Positions 9,628-19,106 of a stretch of 64,000 bases of DNA are shown here, piece by piece (the first letter of the stretch is position 1; every line of letters starts with the position of its first letter). Under the pieces are notes generated by a model. The model saw nothing but the letters and a program-made list of their open reading frames with translations, had not been told where the DNA came from and did not search any database. The position numbers and the translations under genes were made by a program. Source of the stretch: Achromobacter sp. MYb9. Lineage in GTDB: Bacteria; Pseudomonadota; Gammaproteobacteria; Burkholderiales; Burkholderiaceae_B. The stretch is from assembly GCF_002975275.1 (NCBI RefSeq), contig NZ_PCOQ01000017.1:62001-126000 (forward strand), written 5' to 3'.

Positions 9628-12135
9628 TCAGAAACGGTAGGCAAGGTCGAACACGATGCGCAGTTCGCGTTCGCGCACGCCGTCGTAGGGCCGGCTGATG
9701 CCGGTGACCATGGCGCCCATGTCCAGCACGTCGTTGGCGCGGTAGCGTTGGCCATAGCCCAGCGCGATGACGCCGCCGGTGCCGTAGCCTTGCTGGCTGT
9801 AGGCGCCGGCGCCCAGCGTGCCGATCTGTTCCCATGCGGTTTCGTAGCGGCGGTAGAGCGTGTGCGTCAGGCGCACGCCGGGCACCGCCATGAAGTCGGC
9901 GCTGGGGTTGAAATAGGGGGCGTCGTCGCGCGTATTGCGCTGGGATGACAGCTCCAGTTCCAGATCGGCCTTGAGGTGGGGGGCGGTATAGACGCGTTCG
10001 CGGCCGTTGATGCCCAGTTCCCATCGCTGGTTGCCGTCGCTGAACCGGGAAGGCGCCACGGCCAGCGTCCATTCACGCCGTTCGTTGGCGCGCCAGCGCA
10101 CGTACCCCGTCAAGCGGTTCGACGAGATATCGTTGGTCAAGGCGCGCAGCGGCGTGTCGCGCGACATGATTTCGCCCGATCCGCCGATTTGCCAGTGGTC
10201 GTCCAGGTCGTAGGCGGCCGACAGGCGCACCCCGGGCTTCACGCCATGCCCGTAATCGTGGGTCGAGACTTCGCCCTCGACCGTCAGGTCGCGGCCCCGC
10301 CATTCCACGCCCGTCCGCAGCCAGCGGTAGTCGCCGCGGCCTTCCTCGAAGTCGCCGGTTGCATAGCCGCCACCGCCGAATACGCGCCAGTTGTAGTGGA
10401 TGGGCGATGAATAGAGCACGGCGTCGATGCCGAAGTCGCCATTGCCGTTGACGGGGCTGTCCGAGGCCAGGCCGCGGTAGCCGCTAATGCGCAGTTCGGC
10501 CTTGTTGTGGACTTCCCATTCGCGCGCCAGGCGGCGGCTGGTCAGGTTTTCCGGCGCGCGCGCCAGCGTGTCGGCGGATAGCGCTTCCGCCTGCCGCCAT
10601 TCCTGCAGGTCCAGCGCGGTGAAGCCCTGGCCGTTTTCCACGCCCAGGCTGCGGGGCGATTGGGTTTCCGCCATTTTCAGCTCCGCCTCTGAAGCACGCG
10701 GCAGCTCACGCGCGCGATAGACGATGGCCAGGTCACTGCGCAGGCCGGAATTGTTGGGCGCGTTGGCGACCATGTCTTCCAGGTGCTGCTGCGCGGCGAC
10801 GGTATCGTCGGCCTGCAGCCGGGCCGCTGCAAGGGTCTGGCTGCTTTCCAGCTTCAGGTCGTTGGGAATGCGGGTGGCCTGGCCCTTGGGGTACAGCCAC
10901 GGGGCGTAGCCCGACTGCACGGCTTCGGTCACGGCGCCGGTCTCGTCGTATTGCTCGCCTTCGGCCAGCGCGTAGTAGCGTCCGGTCTGGTTGGCCAGCC
11001 GCTGCTCGGGGTCGTCGTGGTCGAAGGCCTCGTCCGCGGCAACCTGCCGGTAGAGGTCGCGCGCGCGTTCGGGCTGGCGCTGGTACAGATAGGCCGACGC
11101 CACATCGTTCAAGGCGTAGCGCGGCACGCTGATGCCTTCGGCGATGAGCGCTTCATATTCCTGCGTCAGGTCCGCCATGCGCGCGCGGGCATGCAAGGCG
11201 TGCAGGCGGTCGATGCGGGCACGAGCCACATCGTCGCGGGCCGCCTCGCCCAGTTGCCGCCATGCGGGGATCAGGGCGTCATAGCCGGCCAGCGCCCGGT
11301 CGGCGATCGCGAAGCGTTCGGCCTCGCTGCGGGTCGGCATTGCGGCCAGGCGCACCTGCTGGGCCAGCGCGTCGGCTTCAAAGCCCCGCATCTGCGCGGC
11401 ATTGAACAGGTCCGGGCGCCGTTGCGCGCGTTCCAGCGCCATGTCGGCCATGCGTGCGCGTTGCAGCGCGTAGATGTACTCGCGCTGCACGGCAGGGGAT
11501 TCGGGCGCAAGGCCCTGCGCCAAGTCTGCCTGGTGCAGGGCTTCGAACGGCTGGCCTTGGCGGGCGTGGACATAGGCCAACGCCAGCCGCGCGTCCGGGT
11601 TCCGGGGCTGGCGCGCCACCCATTTCAGCCCGGCGGCCCGGGCCGCGTCGAACTGGCCGGCGTCCGCGAGGGTCATGATTTCACCCGCGGCGAAAGCGGG
11701 CTGCGCCGGATGGCGGCGCAGCCCTTCGCGGTAGCGGGCCAGGGCATCTTGCCAACGCTGTTCATCGCGATAGGCCCGGGCCACCGCCAACTGCACGTCG
11801 GCGGGCAGAACCGCGCTGGCCGGTAGCCGTTCATAGGCCGTGATGGCTTCGGCGGGCTTGCCGGCCCAACCGGCAATGATGATGTGATCGTGGATCGCCC
11901 GTGTGCTGGCCGTCGGGCCTTGCTGGCGCAGCATGGCCAGCGCGGGTTCGTAGTCGCCGGCGCGGGCGCGGAGGATCAGCGCGTCGTAATCGGCTGACGG
12001 CCCCGCAAGGGCCAGGGCTGGAGCCAGGGCCGCGCAGGCGGCCAGGCGGCGAAGTGTCGTTCGGGCAACCTGGGGCTGCTTGGGGCCTCTACTTTGCATC
12101 GTTGTACTTCCGCAGTTGCGACTAGGGATGTTCAT
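9628..12135 (-). CDS. pgaA: PgaA, PNAG outer-membrane export porin
   Basis: About 835 residues: a signal peptide (LAACAALAPALALAGP), a periplasmic superhelix of tetratricopeptide-like repeats (about residues 50-520), and a C-terminal beta-barrel of alternating aromatic strands ending in Phe (DLAYRF), as expected for an outer-membrane protein. PgaA guides deacetylated PNAG through the outer membrane. The start is ambiguous: the ATG at 12135 has an excellent GGGAGG seven bases upstream, while the ATG at 12099 (823 aa) has a GGAAG and a shorter signal peptide. It is the first gene of pgaABCD, preceded by a 520-bp region shared with the divergent diguanylate cyclase. Confidence 0.92.
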   Translation of the reverse strand: MNIPSRNCGSTTMQSRGPKQPQVARTTLRRLAACAALAPALALAGPSADYDALILRARAGDYEPALAMLRQQGPTASTRAIHDHIIIAGWAGKPAEAITAYERLPASAVLPADVQLAVARAYRDEQRWQDALARYREGLRRHPAQPAFAAGEIMTLADAGQFDAARAAGLKWVARQPRNPDARLALAYVHARQGQPFEALHQADLAQGLAPESPAVQREYIYALQRARMADMALERAQRRPDLFNAAQMRGFEADALAQQVRLAAMPTRSEAERFAIADRALAGYDALIPAWRQLGEAARDDVARARIDRLHALHARARMADLTQEYEALIAEGISVPRYALNDVASAYLYQRQPERARDLYRQVAADEAFDHDDPEQRLANQTGRYYALAEGEQYDETGAVTEAVQSGYAPWLYPKGQATRIPNDLKLESSQTLAAARLQADDTVAAQQHLEDMVANAPNNSGLRSDLAIVYRARELPRASEAELKMAETQSPRSLGVENGQGFTALDLQEWRQAEALSADTLARAPENLTSRRLAREWEVHNKAELRISGYRGLASDSPVNGNGDFGIDAVLYSSPIHYNWRVFGGGGYATGDFEEGRGDYRWLRTGVEWRGRDLTVEGEVSTHDYGHGVKPGVRLSAAYDLDDHWQIGGSGEIMSRDTPLRALTNDISSNRLTGYVRWRANERREWTLAVAPSRFSDGNQRWELGINGRERVYTAPHLKADLELELSSQRNTRDDAPYFNPSADFMAVPGVRLTHTLYRRYETAWEQIGTLGAGAYSQQGYGTGGVIALGYGQRYRANDVLDMGAMVTGISRPYDGVRERELRIVFDLAYRF

Positions 12136-12655
12136 GGCTCCGCCTCCCGGCGGGCGCGCTGGCGGACGAACCGGCAGCGACGCGAGCGGCGCGCAAGGCG
12201 CGCTCGGAAGGCGAAACGAACATGTGGTGTGGACTGCGCGGCGCCCGCTACGGGGACCTTCGCACGCGCGCTGAGGCGGGTGCATGGCTAGTACGCGCCA
12301 CGCCCGTGGGGCGTGGTCGAGGAGCTTCTTGTGGCTTCTTCGACAAGCGAGACTGTAGGGGTTTTCCGCCAATTCAACTGTCAATTACTGCAAAGGGGGG
12401 GGCCAGGCGCGTTGCCCTTGGCGTATTCTTCGTCGCATACCGTGCAATCGTCCTGGCGCGGGTAGTAAAGGTTCTGGACACATCGCATTCGCCTCGCGTC
12501 GGCCATTGGCCGTCTTGCGTGCAATGCGGCTATTTGTCCGTCTGGTAACAAAAAGCATCAAAAATGCTGACGTGTAACGCGTCTCCACTTACGAACCCAG
12601 TGCAACGGCAATTCCAAGCGACGGTAAGCGCCCTGCGGCGCAAGCCGTAAAAACC
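12136..12655. other. 520-bp divergent intergenic region between pgaA and diguanylate cyclase
   Basis: I find no convincing gene in this gap. It contains a strong 8-bp hairpin, CCACGCCC and GGGCGTGG with a 3-nt loop, at 12298-12316, on the leader side of pgaA. An AT-richer segment lies at about 12360-12400 and another at about 12530-12570, the likely promoter zones for the two genes. No clean -35/-10 pair with normal spacing was found. A long pgaA leader would fit the known post-transcriptional control of pga in E. coli, but only few GGA motifs are visible, so a CsrA-type array is not supported. Confidence 0.5.
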
Positions 12656-13882
12656 ATGACGACTTCCTTGTTCTTCCTGATGTGGGGGCTTGCCACGGCG
12701 TTGGCGTTGCCGCTGCTGCTGCCGTTCCTGGCGCGCGGCGTGGGCGGCGTCCGGGCCTTCATCGTGGCGAATGCGCTGGCCGTGCTGTCCCTGCTGTCGT
12801 ATGCGTCGGGCGACTTCGTGACGCCCGGCGTCTATGTGATGGTGTCCAACGCCGCGTGGGTGTGCGCGGTGGGCCTGGTCTACGTGGGCCTGCGCCAGTT
12901 CTTCGGCCTGCGTCCCCACATCGCGCGTACCGTCGGCATCGGCGCGGCCTGTCTGCTGGCGCTTGCGCTGATGCTGTACGGCAACGACAACATGAGCGGG
13001 CGCATGATGCTGTTTTCCATCTACACCTGCGGGTACATGGCGATGGCGGGGCGGGTGATTTTCCAGCAGCGCAAGCAGATCCTGACCCGCGGCGTGACGC
13101 TCTATCTGATGCTGGCGACGGGCGGCCTGGCCGGCCTGCACGGGCTGCGCGTCGTGGTCTACAGCACCGGCCTGGAACCCCCGGTGTCGCTGCTGCAGCC
13201 GTCGGCATGGGGGCTGTTCTTCATCGTATGCGGGTCGGCCACCGTGCCGGCCCTGTTCCTGGGGCTGTTGCTGCTGATTCAGACCAGCCTGTCGGAACAG
13301 ATGCAGGCCGCGCTGACGTTCGACAGCCTGACGCGCGCCTACTCCCGTCGCAGCATCCTGGACGAACTGGAGCATGAGCTGCTGCGATGCAGCCGCACGG
13401 GCGGCCAATTGGCGGTGCTGGTGCTGGACATCGATCATTTCAAATCCATCAACGACCGCTACGGCCACGCGGCCGGGGACACGGCGCTGCGACACTACGC
13501 GCACGTGGTGCAGAACGCGGTGCGGGCGTCGGACCGATTTGGCAGGCTGGGAGGCGAAGAATTCGTACTGCTGATGTACGACTGCGATCCGGCGCAGGCG
13601 TTGATCCACGCGCAGCGGGTGTGCGACGCCTTGCGGGATACGCCGCTGTACCTGCAGGGATGCGAAGTGCCGATGACCACCAGCGGGGGCCTGGCGTCCT
13701 ACCAGGCGGGGGACAGCGCCGATGTGATTCTGGCGCGCGCGGACGTGGCGTTGTATCGCGCCAAGGAGCAAGGGCGCGACCGTGTGGAGATGGCCTTTTC
13801 AGGCCGTGGCGTCGGCCGGGTGCACGTAACCGGGCAGGCGGCCAACGCGCCGTTGGCCGTCCAGGAGGCATCGGGGGACTAG
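12656..13882 (+). CDS. Membrane-anchored diguanylate cyclase (GGDEF)
   Basis: This 408-residue protein has about six transmembrane helices in its first 210 residues and a GGDEF catalytic domain (about 218-380). The active-site loop reads GGEEF (299-303), a functional variant, and the metal-site stretch LDIDHF is intact. An RxxD inhibitory site (Arg290 to Asp293) sits five residues before GGEEF, so product feedback is expected. It makes c-di-GMP from two GTP. The gene is divergent from pgaABCD, whose PgaC/PgaD synthase is c-di-GMP-activated in E. coli, so a local switch for PNAG is a reasonable inference. The membrane sensor domain is not a family I can name with certainty. Confidence 0.9.
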   Translation: MTTSLFFLMWGLATALALPLLLPFLARGVGGVRAFIVANALAVLSLLSYASGDFVTPGVYVMVSNAAWVCAVGLVYVGLRQFFGLRPHIARTVGIGAACLLALALMLYGNDNMSGRMMLFSIYTCGYMAMAGRVIFQQRKQILTRGVTLYLMLATGGLAGLHGLRVVVYSTGLEPPVSLLQPSAWGLFFIVCGSATVPALFLGLLLLIQTSLSEQMQAALTFDSLTRAYSRRSILDELEHELLRCSRTGGQLAVLVLDIDHFKSINDRYGHAAGDTALRHYAHVVQNAVRASDRFGRLGGEEFVLLMYDCDPAQALIHAQRVCDALRDTPLYLQGCEVPMTTSGGLASYQAGDSADVILARADVALYRAKEQGRDRVEMAFSGRGVGRVHVTGQAANAPLAVQEASGD

Positions 13883-13901
13883 CAGCCCCGGCGCCTCCTG
13901 G
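13861..13901. terminator. Nested hairpin at the end of the diguanylate cyclase gene
   Basis: The outer stem CCAGGAGGC / GCCTCCTGG (13861-13869 with 13893-13901) encloses an inner stem CGGGG / CCCCG (13872-13876 with 13886-13890). It includes the cyclase stop codon and sits between convergent genes. There is no T tract, so it may act as a bidirectional or factor-assisted terminator. Confidence 0.55.
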
Positions 13902-13914
13902 TGTGGGCAGGGGC

Positions 13915-15834
13915 CTAGGGTTTGAGGTGTTCCGTCAGGAACTTTTCCATTGCCTCGTAGAACTCGAACTTGTTCTCGTCGTTGTGGAACCCGTGGCCTT
14001 CGTTGTCCTTGACCATGTATTCCACTTCGATGCCGCGGGCCCTCAGCGCCTTGACCATCTGGTCGCTTTCATCCTTGTTCACGCGGGGGTCCTTGGCGCC
14101 CTGCGCAATGAACAGCGGCGTCTTGATCTTGTCCGCGTGCAGCGCCGGCGACGTGGCCGCCAGGCGGTCGCGGTCGCGCTCCGGATGGCCCACCATGTCC
14201 TGCATCTTGTCCAGCATGGGCTTCCAGTACGGCGGAATGGACTTCATGAACGTGAACAGATTCGACACGCCCACGTAATCGACCGCGGCGGCATAGAGGT
14301 CAGGCGTGTAGGCCACGCCGGCCAACGTGGCGTAGCCGCCGTAGCTGGCGCCGTAGATGCCGATGCGCTTGGGGTCGGCGATGCCTTCCTTGATCAGCCA
14401 TTGAACGCCGTCGGTGATGTCGTCCTGCATTTTCAGGCCCCATTGCCCGAAACTGGCTTCCCAGAAAGCGCGCCCATACCCCGTCGATCCGCGGAAGTTC
14501 ATTTGCAGCACGCAGAAGCCGCGGTTGGCCAGGAACTGCGTTTCGGGGTTGTAGCCCCAGCCGTCACGCGCCCACGGGCCGCCATGCGGGTTCACGATGC
14601 AGGGCAGGTTCTTCGGGTCGCGGCCGGCCGGCAGCGTGAGATAGCCGTGGATGGTCAGGCCGTCGCGGCTTTGGTAGCTGATCGGACGCACGCGCGACAT
14701 GTCCGCTTCCGGGATGGCCGGGTTGATGTCGGCCAGCTTGGTCAGCGTGTCGGTGGCGGCGTCGTAGATGTAGCGCGATCCGGGCGTGCGGTCGTTGTAG
14801 GCGGCGACGATGAACTTGTTTTCATCGCGGTTGGAGCCTTGCAGCGCGACCTCATAGCCTTTGAGCTTTGTCGACAAGGTCTTGAACAGCGCTTCGGACT
14901 GGGCGTCGAAGAACTTGTATTGCGGCTTGTCGGTCTGGTAGGCGGCCAGGGTCAGCACGCGCCGCTTGCGCGAATAGCCGGCGCCGTCCAGGTCCACGGT
15001 ATCCGGCGTGAAGACTTCTTCTTCGGCGTCGGGCTTGGCGGGGTCGATAACGACCAGCGAGAGTTTGTCGCGGCCCCGGTTGCTTAGCGCGTAGATCTTC
15101 TTGTCGTCGAAGGTAAAGAAGGACGGGCTGACGCTGGTGCGGTAGTCGGTCGTGATCAGCGGACGGAACTCGGAGGCTTCGTCGTCGCGATAGAGCAGGG
15201 TGGTGTTCAGGCCGTCGCTGGTGACGGCGGCGCGCACCTTGCCCGCGTGGTCCGTCTGCCAGCCGACGATGTTGCCGGGGTTCTGCGCCACCAGCACGGC
15301 GGCGCCGGTATGGACGTTGACGCGGTAGACGTCGAAGACTTCAGGGTTGCGCTGGTTGTGGCTGATCAGGACGTGGTCGGGATCGTCTTCCAGGTCGTCT
15401 TCGATGCTGGCGCGGGCGCCTTCATACGGGGTCAGGTCGGTGATCTGGCCGGTCTTGGCGTTGACGGCGAGCACATGGTAGTTCTCGTCGCCGCCGAAGT
15501 CCTTCTGGTAGAGCACGACGTCGCCGCCCTTCCAGAAATAGTTGCTGATGTCGCGGGCGGTTTCGCGCGTCAGCTGGCGGGGCTCGCCCACCAGCTTGCT
15601 GCCTTCCAGCGGCTGCACATAGATGTTCATGCGGGCCGGATTGCCATCCACGCTGGTGGGCTGCATGAACGCCAGCGTCTGGCCGTCTTCGGCCAGGCGG
15701 AAGAAACCGCGTTCCGGATTGCGGAAGAAATCTTTCAGGGGGTAGGCGCGAGGGGGCGGCGGCGTGGCGCATCCGCCCAGTGTGGTGCCGACGATGCTGG
15801 CGGCGAGAACGGTGCGCGTCATGAATGAAAACAA
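13915..15834 (-). CDS. S9-family prolyl-oligopeptidase-like lipoprotein
   Basis: This 639-residue serine peptidase has a lipoprotein signal (LGGC, Cys22), so it is probably anchored in the periplasm. The N-terminal half (about 35-380) looks like the beta-propeller that filters substrates in S9 peptidases. The C-terminal alpha/beta-hydrolase domain has the catalytic triad Ser497 (GASYGGYA), Asp582 (GAKDPRVN) and His614 (NEGHGF). The arrangement resembles S9C acylaminoacyl/dipeptidyl peptidases. Natural substrates are unknown. A downstream ATG at 15822 (MTRTV) would also leave a valid signal peptide. Confidence 0.88.
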   Translation of the reverse strand: MFSFMTRTVLAASIVGTTLGGCATPPPPRAYPLKDFFRNPERGFFRLAEDGQTLAFMQPTSVDGNPARMNIYVQPLEGSKLVGEPRQLTRETARDISNYFWKGGDVVLYQKDFGGDENYHVLAVNAKTGQITDLTPYEGARASIEDDLEDDPDHVLISHNQRNPEVFDVYRVNVHTGAAVLVAQNPGNIVGWQTDHAGKVRAAVTSDGLNTTLLYRDDEASEFRPLITTDYRTSVSPSFFTFDDKKIYALSNRGRDKLSLVVIDPAKPDAEEEVFTPDTVDLDGAGYSRKRRVLTLAAYQTDKPQYKFFDAQSEALFKTLSTKLKGYEVALQGSNRDENKFIVAAYNDRTPGSRYIYDAATDTLTKLADINPAIPEADMSRVRPISYQSRDGLTIHGYLTLPAGRDPKNLPCIVNPHGGPWARDGWGYNPETQFLANRGFCVLQMNFRGSTGYGRAFWEASFGQWGLKMQDDITDGVQWLIKEGIADPKRIGIYGASYGGYATLAGVAYTPDLYAAAVDYVGVSNLFTFMKSIPPYWKPMLDKMQDMVGHPERDRDRLAATSPALHADKIKTPLFIAQGAKDPRVNKDESDQMVKALRARGIEVEYMVKDNEGHGFHNDENKFEFYEAMEKFLTEHLKP

Positions 15835-16029
15835 GGGGAGACCTCCGTGATTTCAATGCCTTACGTTATGGCAATACGTGATGGGCATTGGCGGACTGCG
15901 GCGCGTGCCGGCGCCGGGCGCCGGCGGCTCGTCGATAATGCCATAGTCGCGCGGGCGGTGTCGAACCGGCCCCACTTATGCCGCCGGACGGTTTGCGGGA
16001 TAATCGCGGCAATTCATCTGGAGAATTAC

Positions 16030-16485
16030 ATGTACAGGAATCTGGTCGCGGCATCGGCGCTGGCGCTGGGCCTGGCGGGCTGCTCGCTGGGCATTTCGCA
16101 GGACAGCGCGTCGCCGCACAGCGAGTTCAAGGCGCCGGTCGCCTTCAAGGATGCCTACGCCACGGTGATCCGGCAGTCGAACAACTGCCTGCGCAGCACG
16201 GACAACGCCTACCGCGTGATCCCCGAACTGAACGAAGGCGCGCAGTCGGCCGTGGTGCGCGTGCTGGCGCCGTACAGCGATAACGAGATGTCGCGGGTCG
16301 ACCTGAAGGCTGCGGGCGAGAAGTCCACGGATGTACGCATCGTGATGTGGGGCAAGGGCACCTGGGACGCCGCGGCGATGCGCGCGATGCAGGACGCAAT
16401 CTACTACAGCATCACGTCATGCAGCACCTACATGCCGCTGGATCCGCGGCCGCCGGTCAAACCGTCGCGCGACCTGCCGAACTAG
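16030..16485 (+). CDS. Small putative lipoprotein of unknown function
   Basis: A 151-residue protein with a signal peptide and lipobox (LAGC, Cys18). The ATG at 16030 has GGAG ten bases upstream. The mature part contains two well-separated cysteines (NNCLRS and TSCSTYM) that could form a disulfide, and ends in a proline-rich tail. I do not recognise a domain. It converges on the thioesterase gene with only two bases between the stop codons. Confidence 0.7.
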   Translation: MYRNLVAASALALGLAGCSLGISQDSASPHSEFKAPVAFKDAYATVIRQSNNCLRSTDNAYRVIPELNEGAQSAVVRVLAPYSDNEMSRVDLKAAGEKSTDVRIVMWGKGTWDAAAMRAMQDAIYYSITSCSTYMPLDPRPPVKPSRDLPN

Positions 16486-16487
16486 CG

Positions 16488-16904
16488 TCAATCGCCGCCG
16501 GGACGGCGGCGGATGATCTTGAAGGTGGCGGTGGCGCGGGCGACCAGTTCGCCGTCGGCGCGCCGGATGTCGCCTTCGCAGAAGGCGATGGACGCGCCAC
16601 GGCGCAGGCAGCGCGCTTCAATGACCAGATCGCCCGTGCCAGGCGACAGGAACGTGGTGTTCATGTCGATGGTGGCCATGCCTTCGGTGGCGTCGGCCGA
16701 ACCGCGAGCCGCGGCGCTGAGGGTGAAGTCCAGCACGCTCATCAGCGTGCCGCCATGCACGTCGCCACGGCTGTTGGTCAGGTCCTGGCGCCACGGCAGC
16801 GTGGTGCGGGCGTAAGCCGGCGCGATGCTCTCGGGCACCAGGCCGATGAAATTCATGAAGGGTATCGTCAGGCCGAAGTAATCAGTTTGGGCGGGTGCGG
16901 TCAT
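16488..16904 (-). CDS. PaaI-type hotdog thioesterase
   Basis: A 138-residue single hotdog-fold protein. The stretch [21 protein letters not shown] matches the PaaI/YbgC-like HGG-x-(6)-D motif that carries the catalytic residue in this family, followed by [11 protein letters not shown]. Such enzymes hydrolyse short or aromatic acyl-CoA thioesters in the cytosol. No pathway gene sits beside it, so the substrate is open. It is transcribed away from dinB. Confidence 0.8.
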   Translation of the reverse strand: MTAPAQTDYFGLTIPFMNFIGLVPESIAPAYARTTLPWRQDLTNSRGDVHGGTLMSVLDFTLSAAARGSADATEGMATIDMNTTFLSPGTGDLVIEARCLRRGASIAFCEGDIRRADGELVARATATFKIIRRRPGGD

Positions 16905-17010
16905 GGAACGGTTGTGAGCGGAAAGGGATAGCGGGATCAGCCGGTCATAATATATTTTTTTGCAGTGGCCGCCAGCGCATCGCTGCGCCGGCCACGGTGT
17001 TCCGAGCGGA

Positions 17011-18093
17011 ATGTCTCAATTAATGCGCAAGATCGTGCATGTGGACATGGATGCGTTCTACGCGTCCGTGGAGCAGCGCGACAACCCTGAACTGCGTGGC
17101 AAGCCGGTGGTCGTGGCATGGACCGGCCCGCGTTCGGTCGTGTGCGCCGCGTCGTACGAGGCCCGGCGCTTCGGCATCCATTCGGCCATGTCCGCCGCCC
17201 GGGCGGAACGGCTCTGTCCGCAGGCCATCTATGTGCCGCCGGACTTCAACCGCTACCGCGAAGTCTCGCGCCAGATTCGCCAGATATTCGCCCGCCATAC
17301 CGACCTGATCGAACCGCTGTCGCTGGACGAGGCCTACCTGGACGTCACGATCAACAAATGCGGGCTGCCGTCGGCCACGGAAGTGGCGCAGGTCATCCGG
17401 CACCAGATCCGGGAAGAGACGGGGCTGACCGCGTCGGCGGGCATCGCGCCCAACAAGTTCCTGGCCAAGATCGCGTCGGATTGGAACAAACCCGACGGGC
17501 AGTTCGTTGTTCGGCCCGGCAAGGTGCTGGCCTTCTTGCAGCCCTTGCCGGTGCGCAAGGTGCCCGGCGTGGGCAAAGTGACGCAGGCCCGGCTGGAGCA
17601 GCTGGGCATTCTTACCGTGGGCGATCTGGCCACGCACAGCGCCGAAGAGCTTGAGCATTACTTTGGCCGCTATGGCAGGCGCTTGTACGAATTGGCGCGC
17701 GGCATCGACGAGCGCGAGGTGCAGACCGACCAGCCGTTGCAGCAGGTTTCGGCGGAGACGACCTTTTCGGAAGACATCCAGCTGGATGCGCTGGGCGACG
17801 CGATCGACCGCATGGCCGATCGGGTATGGGACCAGGCGCTGAAAAAAGGCGCGCTGGGACGCACGGTGGTGCTGAAGTTGAAGACGGACCGTTTCCGCAT
17901 TCTGACGCGCAGCCAGACCAGCCCGAATCCGCCGGCATCGGCGGCCGAGCTGGCCGCCGTAGCGCGGTTGTTGTGCGAACGCGTGGAATTGCCGCCGGAA
18001 ACGCTGTACCGGCTGGCCGGGGTCGGGATGAGCAATTTTGCCGATCCCGCCGAGCAGTCGCGCCAGCCGGATCTGTTCGGCGGCGCGTTCTGA
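17011..18093 (+). CDS. dinB: DNA polymerase IV (Y-family translesion polymerase)
   Basis: A 360-residue Y-family polymerase. Metal-binding acidic residues are in [11 protein letters not shown] (Asp12) and [10 protein letters not shown] (Asp106/Glu107). The helix-hairpin-helix [19 protein letters not shown] follows, then the little-finger domain. The C-terminal QPDLFGG is a clear beta-clamp-binding motif. It copies across damaged or stalled templates at low fidelity. The ATG at 17011 is preferred, with GAGCGGA just upstream; ATG 17023 is a second in-frame choice. I found no LexA box (CTGT-N8-ACAG) upstream. An AT-rich stretch with seven T's lies at about 16945-16962. Confidence 0.95.
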   Translation: MSQLMRKIVHVDMDAFYASVEQRDNPELRGKPVVVAWTGPRSVVCAASYEARRFGIHSAMSAARAERLCPQAIYVPPDFNRYREVSRQIRQIFARHTDLIEPLSLDEAYLDVTINKCGLPSATEVAQVIRHQIREETGLTASAGIAPNKFLAKIASDWNKPDGQFVVRPGKVLAFLQPLPVRKVPGVGKVTQARLEQLGILTVGDLATHSAEELEHYFGRYGRRLYELARGIDEREVQTDQPLQQVSAETTFSEDIQLDALGDAIDRMADRVWDQALKKGALGRTVVLKLKTDRFRILTRSQTSPNPPASAAELAAVARLLCERVELPPETLYRLAGVGMSNFADPAEQSRQPDLFGGAF

Positions 18094-18102
18094 CTGGCTG
18101 GA

Positions 18103-18564
18103 TCAGGCCAGGCGGGCTTTCACTTGCTGGGACAGCGCGGTCATGTCGGCACGGCCGGCCAGGGCCTGCTTCAGCAGCGCCATGACCTTGCCCATCGCGG
18201 GCGCGCCGGTCACGCCTTGCGCGGCAACTTCGGCCAGGGCGGCGTCGATGGCGGCGGCCACTTCCTCGGGCGTGGCGGCTTGCGGCAGGAACTCCTGCAG
18301 CACGGCCATTTCGGCTTTTTCCTGCTCTGCCGTTTCCGTGCGGCCGGCCTGTTCGAACGCGGCGATCGATTCGCGGCGTTGCTTGACCTGCTTTTCGATG
18401 ATGGCGGTGATTTCAGCGTCGGTCAGGTCGCGGCGTTCGTCCACTTCCTTCTGCTTGACGGCAGCCAGCAGGAAACGCAGCGTCGTGAGGCGCTCGGCGG
18501 CCTTGGCGCGCATCGCATCCTTGACGGAATCGGAGAGGCGGGTCTTGAGCGTAGCAGTGCTCAT
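18103..18564 (-). CDS. YqeY/GatB-like protein
   Basis: A 153-residue helical protein of the YqeY family, related to the C-terminal domain of the tRNA amidotransferase subunit GatB. Typical features are the Lys/Arg-rich N-terminus, the EIEA-like helix LTDAEITAIIEKQVKQRRESI, and the C-terminal MGKVMALLKQALAGRADM. The cellular role is not settled; a tRNA-related function is often assumed. Here it lies away from the usual rpsU-dnaG neighbourhood. It converges on dinB with only nine bases between them. Confidence 0.85.
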   Translation of the reverse strand: MSTATLKTRLSDSVKDAMRAKAAERLTTLRFLLAAVKQKEVDERRDLTDAEITAIIEKQVKQRRESIAAFEQAGRTETAEQEKAEMAVLQEFLPQAATPEEVAAAIDAALAEVAAQGVTGAPAMGKVMALLKQALAGRADMTALSQQVKARLA

Positions 18565-18619
18565 CGGGGAACCTTTTGTGTGGTGTTGCGGCAAACGGGA
18601 AGTGTAAACCCGGACGGGC

Positions 18620-19060
18620 CTACTTCAATTGGGTCAGGTCGCCGCGCAGGGCCACCCCAGCGACCACCGCGCCCGCATGGCATTCGTAGTCGGTTTTGCT
18701 GGTGTATTCGTTCTTGCGATAGTAGCTGACGATGTTGGTCACGGCGTTCGCATTGGCCTTCTTGGCCGCTTCGTGCAGGGCGATGACGGCGGATTGCGCC
18801 ACCCACTCGCAGGCCTCGGCGTCTTTCTTCGCGAAGGCATTGGTCTTGCGGTTGGTCACGACGCCAGCTTCCAGGACCCGTCCCTTGGGTCCGGTGCCTG
18901 CCAGATAGAACTTGACGCTTCCGTCGATCTTGCCGGCGGCCAGTGCCGCATCGATGGCGGGCTGCAACGGCAGGAACACGGTGCGGTCGGCGGCCAGCGC
19001 CTGTGCCGAGCAAGCCAGTGAAAGGGACAGGGCTCCAAGCAGCCTGGAAGGGAAGGTCAT
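18620..19060 (-). CDS. Conserved periplasmic protein of unknown function
   Basis: A 146-residue protein with a cleavable signal peptide (SLACSAQALA, cut about residue 24). The mature part is mainly alpha/beta, with TNAFAKKDAEACEWV, NAVTNIVSYYRKNEYTS and a final YECHAGAVVAGVALRG. Two cysteines (EACEW, YECHA) could pair. I recognise the type as recurrent in beta- and gammaproteobacteria but cannot assign a function. The ATG at 19060 has a GGAG nine bases upstream. It sits 46 bp behind the last APE gene on the same strand, so read-through from the APE operon is possible. Confidence 0.7.
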   Translation of the reverse strand: MTFPSRLLGALSLSLACSAQALAADRTVFLPLQPAIDAALAAGKIDGSVKFYLAGTGPKGRVLEAGVVTNRKTNAFAKKDAEACEWVAQSAVIALHEAAKKANANAVTNIVSYYRKNEYTSKTDYECHAGAVVAGVALRGDLTQLK

Positions 19061-19106
19061 CAAACGCGCTCCATGGATGGAAAGTTAAAAGGGGCGGGCG
19101 CCGTGT

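Noticed and set aside
12350..12392. Possible pgaA promoter on the minus strand: TTGACA and TACAGT
   Set aside because: The spacer is 21 bp, too long for a normal sigma-70 promoter. The -35 hexamer alone is not enough.
12100..12400. CsrA-binding leader upstream of pgaA as in E. coli
   Set aside because: Only a few GGA motifs are present in the transcript direction and they are not placed in hairpin loops.
16905..17010. LexA/SOS box for dinB
   Set aside because: No CTGT-N8-ACAG or close variant is visible in the upstream region.
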